From NCBI RefSeq assembly GCF_019399235.1, contig NZ_JAELVH010000028.1, positions 21,850 through 58,728 of the forward strand: 36,879 nt of DNA, written 5' to 3'. Each line of letters begins with the position of its first letter. The stretch's first letter is position 1. Below the pieces are notes generated by a model that searched no databases, had not been told where the DNA came from, and saw only the letters and a program-made list of their open reading frames with translations. Both the position numbers and the translations under genes were made by a program. Origin of the DNA: Streptomyces poriferorum (GTDB taxonomy: Bacteria > Actinomycetota > Actinomycetes > Streptomycetales > Streptomycetaceae). Positions 24,836-32,914 of this stretch are shown here, one piece after another.

Positions 24836-24856
24836 CAACAACGGAATCACTTGTTG
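24836..24856. promoter_or_regulatory. CAACAA-N9-TTGTTG inverted repeat (candidate operator)
   Basis: CAACAA (24836-24841) and TTGTTG (24851-24856) are exact inverted half-sites with a 9-nt spacer. The right half is also the likely -35 box of the second aldehyde dehydrogenase promoter. The octamer CGTTGTTG of this site (minus strand) also occurs at 13702-13709 in the lrp/aldehyde dehydrogenase intergenic region. Confidence 0.5.
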
Positions 24857-24879
24857 GGCTCGGTCTCCTCTGTCAGGAT
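24851..24879 (+). promoter_or_regulatory. Candidate promoter of the second aldehyde dehydrogenase gene
   Basis: TTGTTG (24851-24856) and CAGGAT (24874-24879) are spaced by 17 bp and match the principal-sigma pattern moderately. Transcription would begin about 60 nt before the ATG at 24946. Confidence 0.4.
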
Positions 24880-24945
24880 CGGCACTCAAATCGAGCAGAA
24901 GCTACGCCGTCCCCGGTCTGCGGGGCAGCGGCGGAGGAGAGCGTG

Positions 24946-26460
24946 ATGGGCAACAGCTTCCAGGTGCAGGACCGCTTCGCGGACGGCGCGCAGTACATCG
25001 GCGGAAGGCTGCGGTCCGGCACATCAGGACACAGTCACGAGGTGGTGGATCCGGCCACCGGCGACACCGTCTACACCTATGAGGCGGCCGGGACCGCGGA
25101 CGTGGACGCGGCCGTCGAGGCGGCACGCGAGGCGTTCCCCGGCTGGTCCGGGGCGACCCCGGCCGAGCGGTCCGAGGCCATGAACCGCTTCGCCGCCGTG
25201 CTCGCGGAGCAGGCGGACGACTTCGCCTACGCGGAGTCCCTCCAGTGCGGCAAGCCGCTCAAGCTCTCGACCGAGTTCGATGTTCCCGGCACGGTCGACA
25301 ACACGTCCTTCTTCGCGGGTGCCGCCCGCCATCTGGAGGGGAAGTCCGCCGCCGAATACGACGGCGACCACACCTCGTACGTACGGCGTGAGGCGATCGG
25401 TGTCATCGGCTCCATCGCTCCCTGGAACTACCCGCTCCAGATGGCCGCCTGGAAGGTCCTCCCGGCCATCGCGGCAGGCAACACCATCGTGCTCAAGCCC
25501 GCCGAGATCACCCCGCTGACCTCGTTGATGTTCGCGCAGGCGGCCACCGAGGCGGGCATTCCGGACGGCGTGATCAACATCGTCACCGGCGTCGGCAAGG
25601 AGGCGGGCGAGCACCTCGTCGGGCACCCGGACGTCGTGATGACCTCGTTCACCGGATCCACCGCCGTCGGCAAGCGCGTCGCCGAGATCGCCACCTCCAC
25701 CGTCAAGCGCCTCCACCTCGAACTCGGCGGCAAGGCTCCCTTCGTGGTCTTCGACGACGCCGACCTGGAGGCCGCGGTCAACGGGGCCGTCGCCGGATCC
25801 CTCATCAACACCGGCCAGGACTGCACGGCGGCCACCCGCGCCTACGTCCAGCGCCCGCTCCACGACGCCTTCGTCCAGGGCGTCGCCGCGCTGATGGAGA
25901 CGGTCCGCCTCGGTGACCCGTTCGACCCGAAGACCGACCTCGGCCCGCTGATCAGCCACGCCCAGCGCGACCGGGTCGCCGGCTTCGTCGAGCGCGCCCG
26001 CGCCTACGCCACCGTCGTCACCGGCGGCGAGGCCCCCGGCGGCGAACTGGCGGAAGGCGCCTACTACCGGCCGACCCTGATCGCCGGGGCCGCCCAGGAC
26101 AGCGAGATCGTCCAGGCCGAGATCTTCGGCCCGGTCCTGATCGTGCTGCCCTTCGACACCGACGACGAGGGCATCGCGCTCGCCAACGACACCCCCTACG
26201 GACTCGCGGCCTCCGCATGGACCCGCGACCTGTACCGGGCCAATCGCGCCACCCGCGAGATCAAGGCGGGCTGCGTGTGGATCAACGACCACATTCCGAT
26301 CATCAGCGAGATGCCGCACGGCGGCTACAAGGCCAGCGGCTTCGGCAAGGACATGTCGTCGTACTCCTTCGAGGAGTACACGCAGGTCAAGCACGTCATG
26401 TACGACAACACCGCGGTCGCCCGGAAGGACTGGCACCGCACGATCTTCGGGGACCGATAA
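24946..26460 (+). CDS. Aldehyde dehydrogenase, likely gamma-aminobutyraldehyde dehydrogenase (copy 2)
   Basis: A 504-residue aldehyde dehydrogenase. General base E259 lies in LELGGKAP and nucleophile C293 in GQDCTAATR, and the C-terminus has MPHGGYKASGFGKDM. It is the paralogue of the 13.8-kb enzyme, with the same active-site environment but a longer C-terminal extension after the usual KHVMYD end. GGAGGAGA precedes ATG 24946. It heads a run of genes with PotD, PotA, PotB, PotC and a flavin amine oxidase on the same strand, which points to oxidation of an aminoaldehyde derived from an imported polyamine. Confidence 0.92.
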   Translation: MGNSFQVQDRFADGAQYIGGRLRSGTSGHSHEVVDPATGDTVYTYEAAGTADVDAAVEAAREAFPGWSGATPAERSEAMNRFAAVLAEQADDFAYAESLQCGKPLKLSTEFDVPGTVDNTSFFAGAARHLEGKSAAEYDGDHTSYVRREAIGVIGSIAPWNYPLQMAAWKVLPAIAAGNTIVLKPAEITPLTSLMFAQAATEAGIPDGVINIVTGVGKEAGEHLVGHPDVVMTSFTGSTAVGKRVAEIATSTVKRLHLELGGKAPFVVFDDADLEAAVNGAVAGSLINTGQDCTAATRAYVQRPLHDAFVQGVAALMETVRLGDPFDPKTDLGPLISHAQRDRVAGFVERARAYATVVTGGEAPGGELAEGAYYRPTLIAGAAQDSEIVQAEIFGPVLIVLPFDTDDEGIALANDTPYGLAASAWTRDLYRANRATREIKAGCVWINDHIPIISEMPHGGYKASGFGKDMSSYSFEEYTQVKHVMYDNTAVARKDWHRTIFGDR

Positions 26461-26503
26461 CCCGGCCGGTCCGGCCGCACACCCACCCGAAAGGGCAACG
26501 CGT

Positions 26504-27754
26504 ATGGAGCAGTACGAGCCCGAGCGACTCTCCGCGGCCCAGCTGGCCGCGATGCGCCGGAGTCTGACCAATGGCAGGGGAGCCCTCACCCGCCGATCGC
26601 TGCTGCGCGCCTCAGGCATGGGCGCCCTCGCGATCGGCGGTCTGGGGACACTGAGCGCGTGCGGCATCCCGCCCGCCAAACGCGAGGGCGACGCGGCTGC
26701 GGCCTCGGACGACCACTCGGCCAAGGAGAAGCAGGTCAACTTCTCCAACTGGACCGAGTACATGGACGTCAGCGAGGACGAGAAACACCGGCCCACCCTG
26801 GAAGCGTTCACCGAACGCACCGGGATCAAGGTGAAGTACACCGAGGACATCAACGACAACGTCGAGTTCTTCGGGAAGATCAAACCGCAGCTCGCGGCCG
26901 GCCAGGACACCGGCCGCGACCTGATCATCGTCACCGACTGGCTGGCCGCCCGCATCATCCGGCTCGGCTGGGCCCAGAAGCTCGACCCGGCGAACCTGCC
27001 GCACGCGTTCGCCAACCTCTCGCCCCAGTTCCGCACCCCCGACTGGGACCCGGGCCGCGCCTACTCCTACCCCTGGACCGGCATCCCGACCGTCATCGCG
27101 TACAACTCCAAGGCGACCGGCGGCCGCAAGGTCGACTCCGTGACGCAGCTGCTCGACGACCCCACCCTCAAGGGCCGGGTCGCGTTCCTCTCCGAGATGC
27201 GCGACTCCGTCGGGATGACCCTGCTCGACATGGGCAAGGACCCGGGCAAGTTCACCGACGCCGACTACGACGCCGCGATAGGCCGGATGCAGAAGGGCGT
27301 CGACAAGAACCAGATACGCCGCTTCACCGGCAACGACTACACCGCCGACCTCGACAAGGGCGACATCGCCGCCTGCGTCGCCTGGGCCGGTGACATCATC
27401 CAGCTGCAGGCCGGCAACCCGGACATCAAGTTCGCCATCCCGGCCGCCGGATACATCACCTCCAGCGACAACATGCTGGTCCCGGCCAAGGCCCGGCACA
27501 AGACGAACGCCGAGAAGCTCATGGACTACTACTACGAGCCCCCGGTCGCCGCCCAGCTCGCCGCGTACATCAACTACGTCTGCCCGGTCGACGGGGTCCG
27601 CGAGGAACTCGCCAGGATCGACAAGGCGATGGCCGCCAACACGCTGATCCTCCCGGACAAGGCGATGGCCGCCAGGTCGCACGCCTTCCGCTCCCTGACC
27701 GCCGAGGAAGAGACGGCGTACGAGGAGAAGTTCGCCAAGCTCATCGGCGCCTGA
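26504..27754 (+). CDS. potD: Spermidine/putrescine ABC transporter substrate-binding Tat lipoprotein
   Basis: A 416-residue PotD-type binding protein. A 28-residue N-terminal extension precedes the twin-arginine motif TRRSLLRAS (R30-R31), and the lipobox LSAC has C53 as the lipidated residue. Both suggest Tat export and membrane anchoring, a common Streptomyces arrangement. The mature part begins VNFSNWTEYMD and shares RRFTGNDY, GDIIQLQAGNPDI and YINYVCPVDG with the orphan copy at 15.4 kb. It delivers a polyamine to PotBC. AAAGGG precedes the ATG. It lies 43 bp after the aldehyde dehydrogenase and 60 bp before potA. Confidence 0.93.
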   Translation: MEQYEPERLSAAQLAAMRRSLTNGRGALTRRSLLRASGMGALAIGGLGTLSACGIPPAKREGDAAAASDDHSAKEKQVNFSNWTEYMDVSEDEKHRPTLEAFTERTGIKVKYTEDINDNVEFFGKIKPQLAAGQDTGRDLIIVTDWLAARIIRLGWAQKLDPANLPHAFANLSPQFRTPDWDPGRAYSYPWTGIPTVIAYNSKATGGRKVDSVTQLLDDPTLKGRVAFLSEMRDSVGMTLLDMGKDPGKFTDADYDAAIGRMQKGVDKNQIRRFTGNDYTADLDKGDIAACVAWAGDIIQLQAGNPDIKFAIPAAGYITSSDNMLVPAKARHKTNAEKLMDYYYEPPVAAQLAAYINYVCPVDGVREELARIDKAMAANTLILPDKAMAARSHAFRSLTAEEETAYEEKFAKLIGA

Positions 27755-27814
27755 CCCCCAACGCCACGCCCTCCCTCCCCTGATCTCCCTCTGACACCAC
27801 TGGGACTGCGATCC

Positions 27815-28963
27815 ATGACACAGCAGCAGACAGGCGGCGACGTCCGCCTCACCGGGATCAGCAAGACGTACGGCTCCTTCGCCGCCGTCCAACCGCTCGA
27901 TCTGACCGTCCCGCAGGGTTCCTTCTTCGCGTTGCTCGGCGCGTCCGGCTGCGGCAAGACCACCACCCTGCGGATGATCGCGGGCCTGGAGGAGGCCACC
28001 ACCGGAACCGTCACCCTCGGCGGCCGGGACATCACCGGCCTCCCCCCGTACAAGCGGCCCGTCAACACCGTCTTCCAGAGTTACGCGCTGTTCCCGCACC
28101 TCGACATCACGGAGAACGTCGCCTTCGGACTGCGCCGGCGCGGCATCAAGTCGGTCAAGAAGCAGGTCGACGACATGCTGGAACTCGTCCAGCTCGGCGA
28201 CTTCGCCAGGCGCAGGCCCCATCAGCTCTCCGGCGGCCAGCAGCAGCGCGTCGCCGTCGCCCGCGCCCTGATCAACCACCCGCAGGTGCTGCTCCTCGAC
28301 GAACCGCTCGGCGCCCTCGACCTCAAGCTGCGCCGCCAGATGCAGCTCGAGCTCAAGCGGATCCAGACCGAGGTCGGCATCACGTTCATCCACGTCACCC
28401 ACGACCAGGAGGAGGCCATGACCATGGCCGACACCGTCGCGGTGATGAACGCGGGCCGGGTCGAGCAGCTCGGCGACCCGGCGGATCTGTACGAGAACCC
28501 GCGGACCACGTTCGTCGCCAACTTCCTCGGTACCTCCAACCTCATCGAGGGCGAGGTCGTCTCCACCGGCACGGACATCGTCGTATCGGCCGGCGGCGGC
28601 AAGCTGAGGCTGCCCGCCGACCGCTGTCCGGCGCCGACCGCGAACGGCGGCAGGCTGCTCCTCGGCATCCGCCCCGAGAAGATATCCCTCGCCCACCGCG
28701 ACGACGCCGACGAGATAGCCGAGGGCCGTAACCGGGTCACCGGCCGCATCGTCGACTCCAGCTTCATCGGGGTCTCCACGCAGTACGTGGTGGAGAGCCC
28801 GGCGGGCAAGTCCCTCCAGGTCTACGAGCAGAACGTCGAGAGGCGCGCGCGGCTCACCCCCGGGGCCGAGGTCGTCCTGCACTGGAACCCGGCCCACACC
28901 TTCGGTCTGGACGCCGCCCAGGACATCGACGCCGGTGTGGAGACGGTGGAGGACGCGGCGTGA
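27815..28963 (+). CDS. potA: Polyamine ABC transporter ATP-binding protein
   Basis: A 382-residue ATPase of the PotA/CUT1-like type. Walker A GASGCGKTT is at 42-50, Q-loop FQSYALFPHLDI follows, signature LSGGQQQR begins at 138, Walker B LLLLDEPLGALD comes next, and the switch histidine lies in HVTHDQEEAM. The C-terminal third is a TOBE regulatory domain (GTSNLIEGEV onward). It drives polyamine uptake with PotBCD. Its stop overlaps the potB GTG (GTGA), so translation is coupled. Confidence 0.95.
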   Translation: MTQQQTGGDVRLTGISKTYGSFAAVQPLDLTVPQGSFFALLGASGCGKTTTLRMIAGLEEATTGTVTLGGRDITGLPPYKRPVNTVFQSYALFPHLDITENVAFGLRRRGIKSVKKQVDDMLELVQLGDFARRRPHQLSGGQQQRVAVARALINHPQVLLLDEPLGALDLKLRRQMQLELKRIQTEVGITFIHVTHDQEEAMTMADTVAVMNAGRVEQLGDPADLYENPRTTFVANFLGTSNLIEGEVVSTGTDIVVSAGGGKLRLPADRCPAPTANGGRLLLGIRPEKISLAHRDDADEIAEGRNRVTGRIVDSSFIGVSTQYVVESPAGKSLQVYEQNVERRARLTPGAEVVLHWNPAHTFGLDAAQDIDAGVETVEDAA

Positions 28964-29886
28964 GCCTCACCAAGGAGGCGCCACCGGCCCCCGCCACCGA
29001 GCCGGTCCTGCGCAAGCCCTCCACCCGCAGGCGCCTCGTGCCGTACTGGCTGCTGCTCCCCGGCATCCTGTGGCTCGTCGTCTTCTTCGCGCTGCCGCTG
29101 GTCTACCAGGCCTCGACCTCCGTACAGACCGGCTCCCTGGAGCAGGGGTACGAGGTCACCTGGCACTTCCAGACGTACTGGGACGCGCTGACCGACTACT
29201 ACCCGCAGTTCATCCGGTCCCTGCTGTACGCGGGCACCGCCACGATCCTGTGTCTGCTGCTCGGCTACCCGCTCGCCTACCTCATCGCGTTCAAGGCCGG
29301 CCGCTGGCGGAACCTGGTGCTGGTGCTGGTCATCGCGCCGTTCTTCACCAGCTTCCTGATCCGTACGCTCGCCTGGAAGACGATCCTCGCGGACGGCGGG
29401 GCGGTCGTCGACGTACTGAACACGCTGCACGTCCTGGACGTCACCAGCTGGCTCGGCTGGACCGAGAACAACCGCGTCCTGGCCACACCGATGGCGGTCG
29501 TCTGCGGTCTCACGTACAACTTCCTGCCGTTCATGATCCTGCCGCTCTACACCTCGCTGGAGCGGATCGACGGCCGGCTGCACGAGGCCGCCGGGGACCT
29601 GTACGCCACGCCCGCCACCACCTTCCGCAAGGTGACGTTCCCGCTGTCCATGCCGGGTGTCGTCTCCGGGACGCTGCTGACCTTCATCCCGGCCAGCGGT
29701 GACTACGTCAACGCGGAACTGCTGGGCTCCACCGACACCAAGATGGTCGGCAGCGTCATCCAGACCCAGTTCCTGCGCGTCCTCGACTATCCGACGGCGG
29801 CCGCGCTCTCCTTCATCCTCATGGCGGTCGTCCTGATCGCGGTCACCTTCTACATCCGCCGCTCCGGGACGGAGGACCTGGTCTGA
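28960..29886 (+). CDS. potB: Polyamine ABC transporter permease
   Basis: A 308-residue permease with six membrane segments after a polar N-terminus of about 28 residues. The EAA loop reads LHEAAGDLYATPATTFRKVTFPLSMPGV, as in PotB proteins, and the segment ASGDYVNAELLGS is the usual PotB conserved block. It forms half of the polyamine channel with PotC. GTG 28960 overlaps the potA stop, and the TGA stop shares its A with the ATG of potC (TGATG). Confidence 0.94.
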   Translation: MSLTKEAPPAPATEPVLRKPSTRRRLVPYWLLLPGILWLVVFFALPLVYQASTSVQTGSLEQGYEVTWHFQTYWDALTDYYPQFIRSLLYAGTATILCLLLGYPLAYLIAFKAGRWRNLVLVLVIAPFFTSFLIRTLAWKTILADGGAVVDVLNTLHVLDVTSWLGWTENNRVLATPMAVVCGLTYNFLPFMILPLYTSLERIDGRLHEAAGDLYATPATTFRKVTFPLSMPGVVSGTLLTFIPASGDYVNAELLGSTDTKMVGSVIQTQFLRVLDYPTAAALSFILMAVVLIAVTFYIRRSGTEDLV

Positions 29887-30686
29887 TGCCCGTACTGCGC
29901 TGGCTGCGACGCCATCTGATCGTCATCGCGGGTCTGCTGACCCTCGCCTACATGATCCTTCCGAACATCGTCGTGATGGTGTTCTCCTTCAACAAGCCCA
30001 ACGGGCGCTTCAACTACTCCTGGCAGCGCTTCTCGACCGACGCCTGGAAGGACCCCTGCGGCGTCGCCGACATGTGCGGCTCGCTCTCGCTCTCCCTCCA
30101 GATCGCCGTCTGGGCCACGGTCGGCGCGACCGTCCTCGGCACGATGATCGCGTTCGCCCTGGTCCGCTACCGCTTCCGGGCGCGCGGCGCGATCAACTCG
30201 CTGATCTTCCTGCCGATGGCGATGCCCGAGGTCGTCATGGCCGCGTCCCTGCTCACGCTGTTCCTGAACATGGGTGCGCAGCTGGGCTTCTGGACGATCC
30301 TCATCGCCCACATCATGTTCTGCCTCAGCTTCGTCGTGACGGCCGTCAAGGCGCGCGTCATGTCGATGGACCCGAGGCTGGAGGAGGCGGCCCGCGATCT
30401 GTACGCGGGACCGGTACAGACCTTCGTGCGGGTGACCCTGCCGATCGCCGCCCCCGGAATCGCCGCGGGAGCGCTGCTCGCCTTCGCGCTCTCCTTCGAC
30501 GATTTCATCATCACCAATTTCAACGCGGGTTCGACCGTCACCTTCCCCATGTTCGTCTGGGGCTCGGCACAGCGCGGCACACCCGTACAGATCAACGTCA
30601 TCGGCACGGCGATGTTCATCATTGCGGTACTGGTGGTTCTCGCCGGTCAGCTGATCGCGAACCGGCGCAAAAAAGCACAACCCTGA
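29886..30686 (+). CDS. potC: Polyamine ABC transporter permease
   Basis: A 266-residue permease of the PotC type with six membrane segments. The EAA loop is LEEAARDLYAGPVQTFVRVTLPI, and SFDDFIITNFNAGSTVTFP is the strong PotC signature near the C-terminus. It pairs with PotB. The start overlaps the potB stop by one base. The flavin oxidase gene begins 23 bp later, so uptake and first oxidation step are probably on one mRNA. Confidence 0.95.
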   Translation: MPVLRWLRRHLIVIAGLLTLAYMILPNIVVMVFSFNKPNGRFNYSWQRFSTDAWKDPCGVADMCGSLSLSLQIAVWATVGATVLGTMIAFALVRYRFRARGAINSLIFLPMAMPEVVMAASLLTLFLNMGAQLGFWTILIAHIMFCLSFVVTAVKARVMSMDPRLEEAARDLYAGPVQTFVRVTLPIAAPGIAAGALLAFALSFDDFIITNFNAGSTVTFPMFVWGSAQRGTPVQINVIGTAMFIIAVLVVLAGQLIANRRKKAQP

Positions 30687-30709
30687 AAGTCCCGAAGGAG
30701 TTGGAAACC

Positions 30710-32125
30710 ATGGCCCCAGCTGCCATGCGTACTGCCGCACAATCACTCGCCGACGCGAAGCCGGTGTCGTTCTGGCTGGACGACCCCGGCAGGCCCGAAG
30801 CGCTTCCCGCACTCACCGGTGACGAGCACTGCGATCTGCTCGTCATCGGGGGCGGCTACAGCGGACTGTGGACCGCGCTGCTCGCCAAGGAACGCGAACC
30901 GGAACGCGATGTCGTCCTGATCGAGGGGCGTGAGACGGGCTGGGCCGCCTCGGGCCGCAACGGCGGATTCTGCGCCGCCTCCCTCACCCACGGCCTGCCC
31001 AACGGCCTGGAGCGCTGGCCCGACGAGATCAAGAAGCTGGAGGAACTCGGCGCGCGCAACCTGGACGCCATCGAGGCGGCCGTGGCCCGCTACTCCATCG
31101 ACTGCGAGTTCGAGCGCACCGGCGAGATCGATGTCGCCACCCAGCCCCACCAGCTCGAAGAGCTGCGGGAATGGCATCAGGAAGCCGAACGGCACGGCTT
31201 CGGCGGAGTCGAGTTCCTCGACGAGGACGCGCTGCGCGCCGAAGTCGACTCACCGACATTCCTGGGCGGTCTCTGGGACCGCCGCGGCGTCGCGATGCTG
31301 CACCCGGCCAAGCTGGTCTGGGGCCTGAAGCAGGCCTGCCTCGACCTCGGTGTGCGGATCTACGAACACACCCGCGGGCTGGAACTGGCCAGAACCGGAA
31401 CCGGAATGGCGGTCCGCACACCGTACGGAAAGGTCCTCGCCCGCCGGGTCGCTCTGGGGACGAACATCTTCCCCTCGCTCGTGAAACGGGTCCGCCCGTA
31501 CACCGTCCCGGTCTACGACTACGCGCTGATGACCGAACCACTGACCGAGGACCAGCTCGCCGCCATCGGCTGGAAGAACCGGCAGGGGCTCGGGGACAGT
31601 GCCAACCAGTTCCACTACTTCCGGCTTTCCGCGGACAACCGGATCCTGTGGGGCGGATACGACGCGATCTATCCGTACGGTGGCCGGCTCAGCGCCGATC
31701 TCGACCAGCGGCCCGAGACGTTCCTGAAACTCGCCGGACAGTTCTTCGAGTGTTTCCCGCAATTGGCGGGCGTGCGCTTCAGCCATGCCTGGGGCGGTGC
31801 GATCGACACTTGCTCCCGGTTCTCCGCATTCTTCGGTACGGCCCATCAGGGACGGGTCGCCTACGCGGCCGGATTCACCGGGCTCGGCGTCGGCGCCACC
31901 CGGTTCGGTGCCGACGTCATGCTCGACCTCCTGGCGGGCGGACCGACCGAGCGGACCGCCCTGGAGATGGTGCGGACGAAGCCGATGCCCTTCCCGCCGG
32001 AGCCCCTCGCCTGGGCCGGGATCGAGCTGACGAAGCGGTCGCTGGCCAGGGCCGACGACAACGGCGGTCACCGCAACCTGTGGCTGCGGACGATGGACCG
32101 CGTGGGCCTCGGCTTCGACAGCTGA
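30710..32125 (+). CDS. FAD-dependent amine oxidoreductase, gamma-glutamylputrescine-oxidase-like
   Basis: A 471-residue DAO/glycine-oxidase-type flavoenzyme. The FAD-binding motif is VIGGGYSG (G47-G52), followed by an acidic strand end (LIEGRETGWAASGRNGG). The Ser-Gly-Arg-Asn-Gly-Gly segment and the C-terminal VAYAAGFTGLGVGATRFGA block are typical of PuuB/OrdL proteins. PuuB oxidises gamma-glutamylputrescine to the aldehyde plus ammonia and H2O2. An AAGGAG site lies 9 nt before ATG 30710. Adjacent polyamine transporter genes and the two aldehyde dehydrogenases support this role. The last codons (GLGFDS plus stop) are the first unit of a tandem repeat that continues past the gene. Confidence 0.92.
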   Translation: MAPAAMRTAAQSLADAKPVSFWLDDPGRPEALPALTGDEHCDLLVIGGGYSGLWTALLAKEREPERDVVLIEGRETGWAASGRNGGFCAASLTHGLPNGLERWPDEIKKLEELGARNLDAIEAAVARYSIDCEFERTGEIDVATQPHQLEELREWHQEAERHGFGGVEFLDEDALRAEVDSPTFLGGLWDRRGVAMLHPAKLVWGLKQACLDLGVRIYEHTRGLELARTGTGMAVRTPYGKVLARRVALGTNIFPSLVKRVRPYTVPVYDYALMTEPLTEDQLAAIGWKNRQGLGDSANQFHYFRLSADNRILWGGYDAIYPYGGRLSADLDQRPETFLKLAGQFFECFPQLAGVRFSHAWGGAIDTCSRFSAFFGTAHQGRVAYAAGFTGLGVGATRFGADVMLDLLAGGPTERTALEMVRTKPMPFPPEPLAWAGIELTKRSLARADDNGGHRNLWLRTMDRVGLGFDS

Positions 32126-32254
32126 ACCACGGGCCGGGTGGGCCTCGGCTTCGACAGCTGATTCACGGGCCGGGTGGGCCTCGGCTTTGCTTCGGCAGTC
32201 GAAACCACGGGCTGCGTGGGCCTCGGCTGCTCCGACAGCTGAACCACGGGCCGC
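32102..32254 (+). repeat. Degenerate tandem repeat made from the 3' end of the flavoenzyme gene
   Basis: Four units start with GTGGGCCTCGGCT at 32102, 32138, 32174 and 32216. Lengths are 36, 36, 42 and about 39 bp. Unit 1 covers the last eight codons of the oxidase, including its stop, plus 12 bp. Units 2-4 are non-coding. Each CCAC...GTGG junction can form a small hairpin, so the array may also act as a terminator. The rest of the 252-bp gap to 32378 shows nothing further. Confidence 0.85.
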
Positions 32255-32377
32255 GGGCCGGTGACCCAGATCACTACCGATGGGTAGCCGAACCCGCGTA
32301 ATGGATCGGCCCGACCCCTCTCTCCCGGGTGAACGCACCGGCGCCTCTGCCGGTGCGACACGGAACGGAGGCCGGTC

Positions 32378-32827
32378 ATGACGGGCGCGGGGGCCAGGGC
32401 AGCAGTCGAGTGGCTTGCATCGGTGGCACCGGATCCCGGCGCCTGCCGGTGGGAATGGGAGCGCAATCCGCGAGGGGTGGCGCTCCTGCCCGCCGGCCGG
32501 CGCTGGGACGTGCTGATTCTTCCGGGGGAGCTGGGCTATCCGACGCTCGACGTGCTCACCCGCCTCATCGACCGGCCGGGACCGGTCCTCGCCGGCTTCG
32601 GCGACGCCCGCATGGGCTTCTTCGTGCCGCCGGGCACGGCCTCCCGCTGGGTGGGCACGGGGGTGCGGGGCGCGGGCCGCGGTACCTGGATCGTCGTACC
32701 CCACCCGGGGCGGGCCGTCGTCGGCAAGGTGCGCTGGCTGATCCCGCCGGACGGATCCGGCACGCTCACCGACGCCACGCTGCTGGAGCTGGCGATGCAC
32801 GAAGCCGCGGCGGGAGGCCGGGAATAG
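32378..32827 (+). CDS. Small conserved protein, function unknown
   Basis: 149 residues, starting at an ATG with GGAGG 6 nt upstream. It is a compact soluble protein without membrane segments or signal peptide. The core reads WEWERNPRGVALLPAGRRWDVLILP, then GPVLAGFGDARMGFFVPPGTASRW and GTWIVVPHPGRA. Streptomyces has many such small proteins that loosely recall the N-terminal part of primase-polymerase (Prim-Pol) domains, but I see no catalytic acidic motif and do not assign a function. It stands alone between the repeat array and the chitinase promoter. Confidence 0.75.
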   Translation: MTGAGARAAVEWLASVAPDPGACRWEWERNPRGVALLPAGRRWDVLILPGELGYPTLDVLTRLIDRPGPVLAGFGDARMGFFVPPGTASRWVGTGVRGAGRGTWIVVPHPGRAVVGKVRWLIPPDGSGTLTDATLLELAMHEAAAGGRE

Positions 32828-32847
32828 CGGGGCGGATGCCAGAGGTC

Positions 32848-32876
32848 TTGACAACCCGATTGGTCTGGACCATGTT
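32848..32876 (+). promoter_or_regulatory. Chitinase promoter
   Basis: A consensus -35 TTGACA (32848-32853) is followed after 17 bp by CATGTT (32871-32876), a moderate -10. Transcription would start near 32883, about 32 nt before the GTG start. The DasR-like site fills the spacer. Confidence 0.6.
32861..32872. promoter_or_regulatory. DasR-responsive-element-like operator in the chitinase promoter
   Basis: TGGTCTGGACCA differs from the core of the known DasR operator (TGGTCTAGACCA) only in one central base, keeping both TGGTC/GACCA arms. It lies between the -35 and -10 boxes, where binding would block RNA polymerase. DasR is the GntR-type N-acetylglucosamine regulator known to control Streptomyces chitinases. 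Confidence 0.75.
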
Positions 32877-32914
32877 GTGCGCCACCATCAATTCCCCCCT
32901 GCACGGAGGCCGTT

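Noticed and set aside
26612..28897. Open frame of about 760 codons on the minus strand opposite potD and potA
   Set aside because: Antisense shadow: composition dominated by Val, Gly, Asp and Arg, no domain, and the plus-strand genes have complete catalytic motifs.
30074..30709. In-frame extension upstream of the flavin oxidase that would make a 680-residue protein
   Set aside because: The upstream part is an alternate frame of potC. A good AAGGAG site precedes ATG 30710, where the flavoenzyme homology starts.
32102..32254. Possible CRISPR array
   Set aside because: Units are contiguous and degenerate without unique spacers, and one unit is the coding end of a gene; no cas gene is present.
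32068..32466. Minus-strand frame with a repeated KPRPTRPV-type peptide
   Set aside because: The peptide repeat is simply the reverse reading of the tandem DNA repeat at 32102-32254; no ribosome-binding site.
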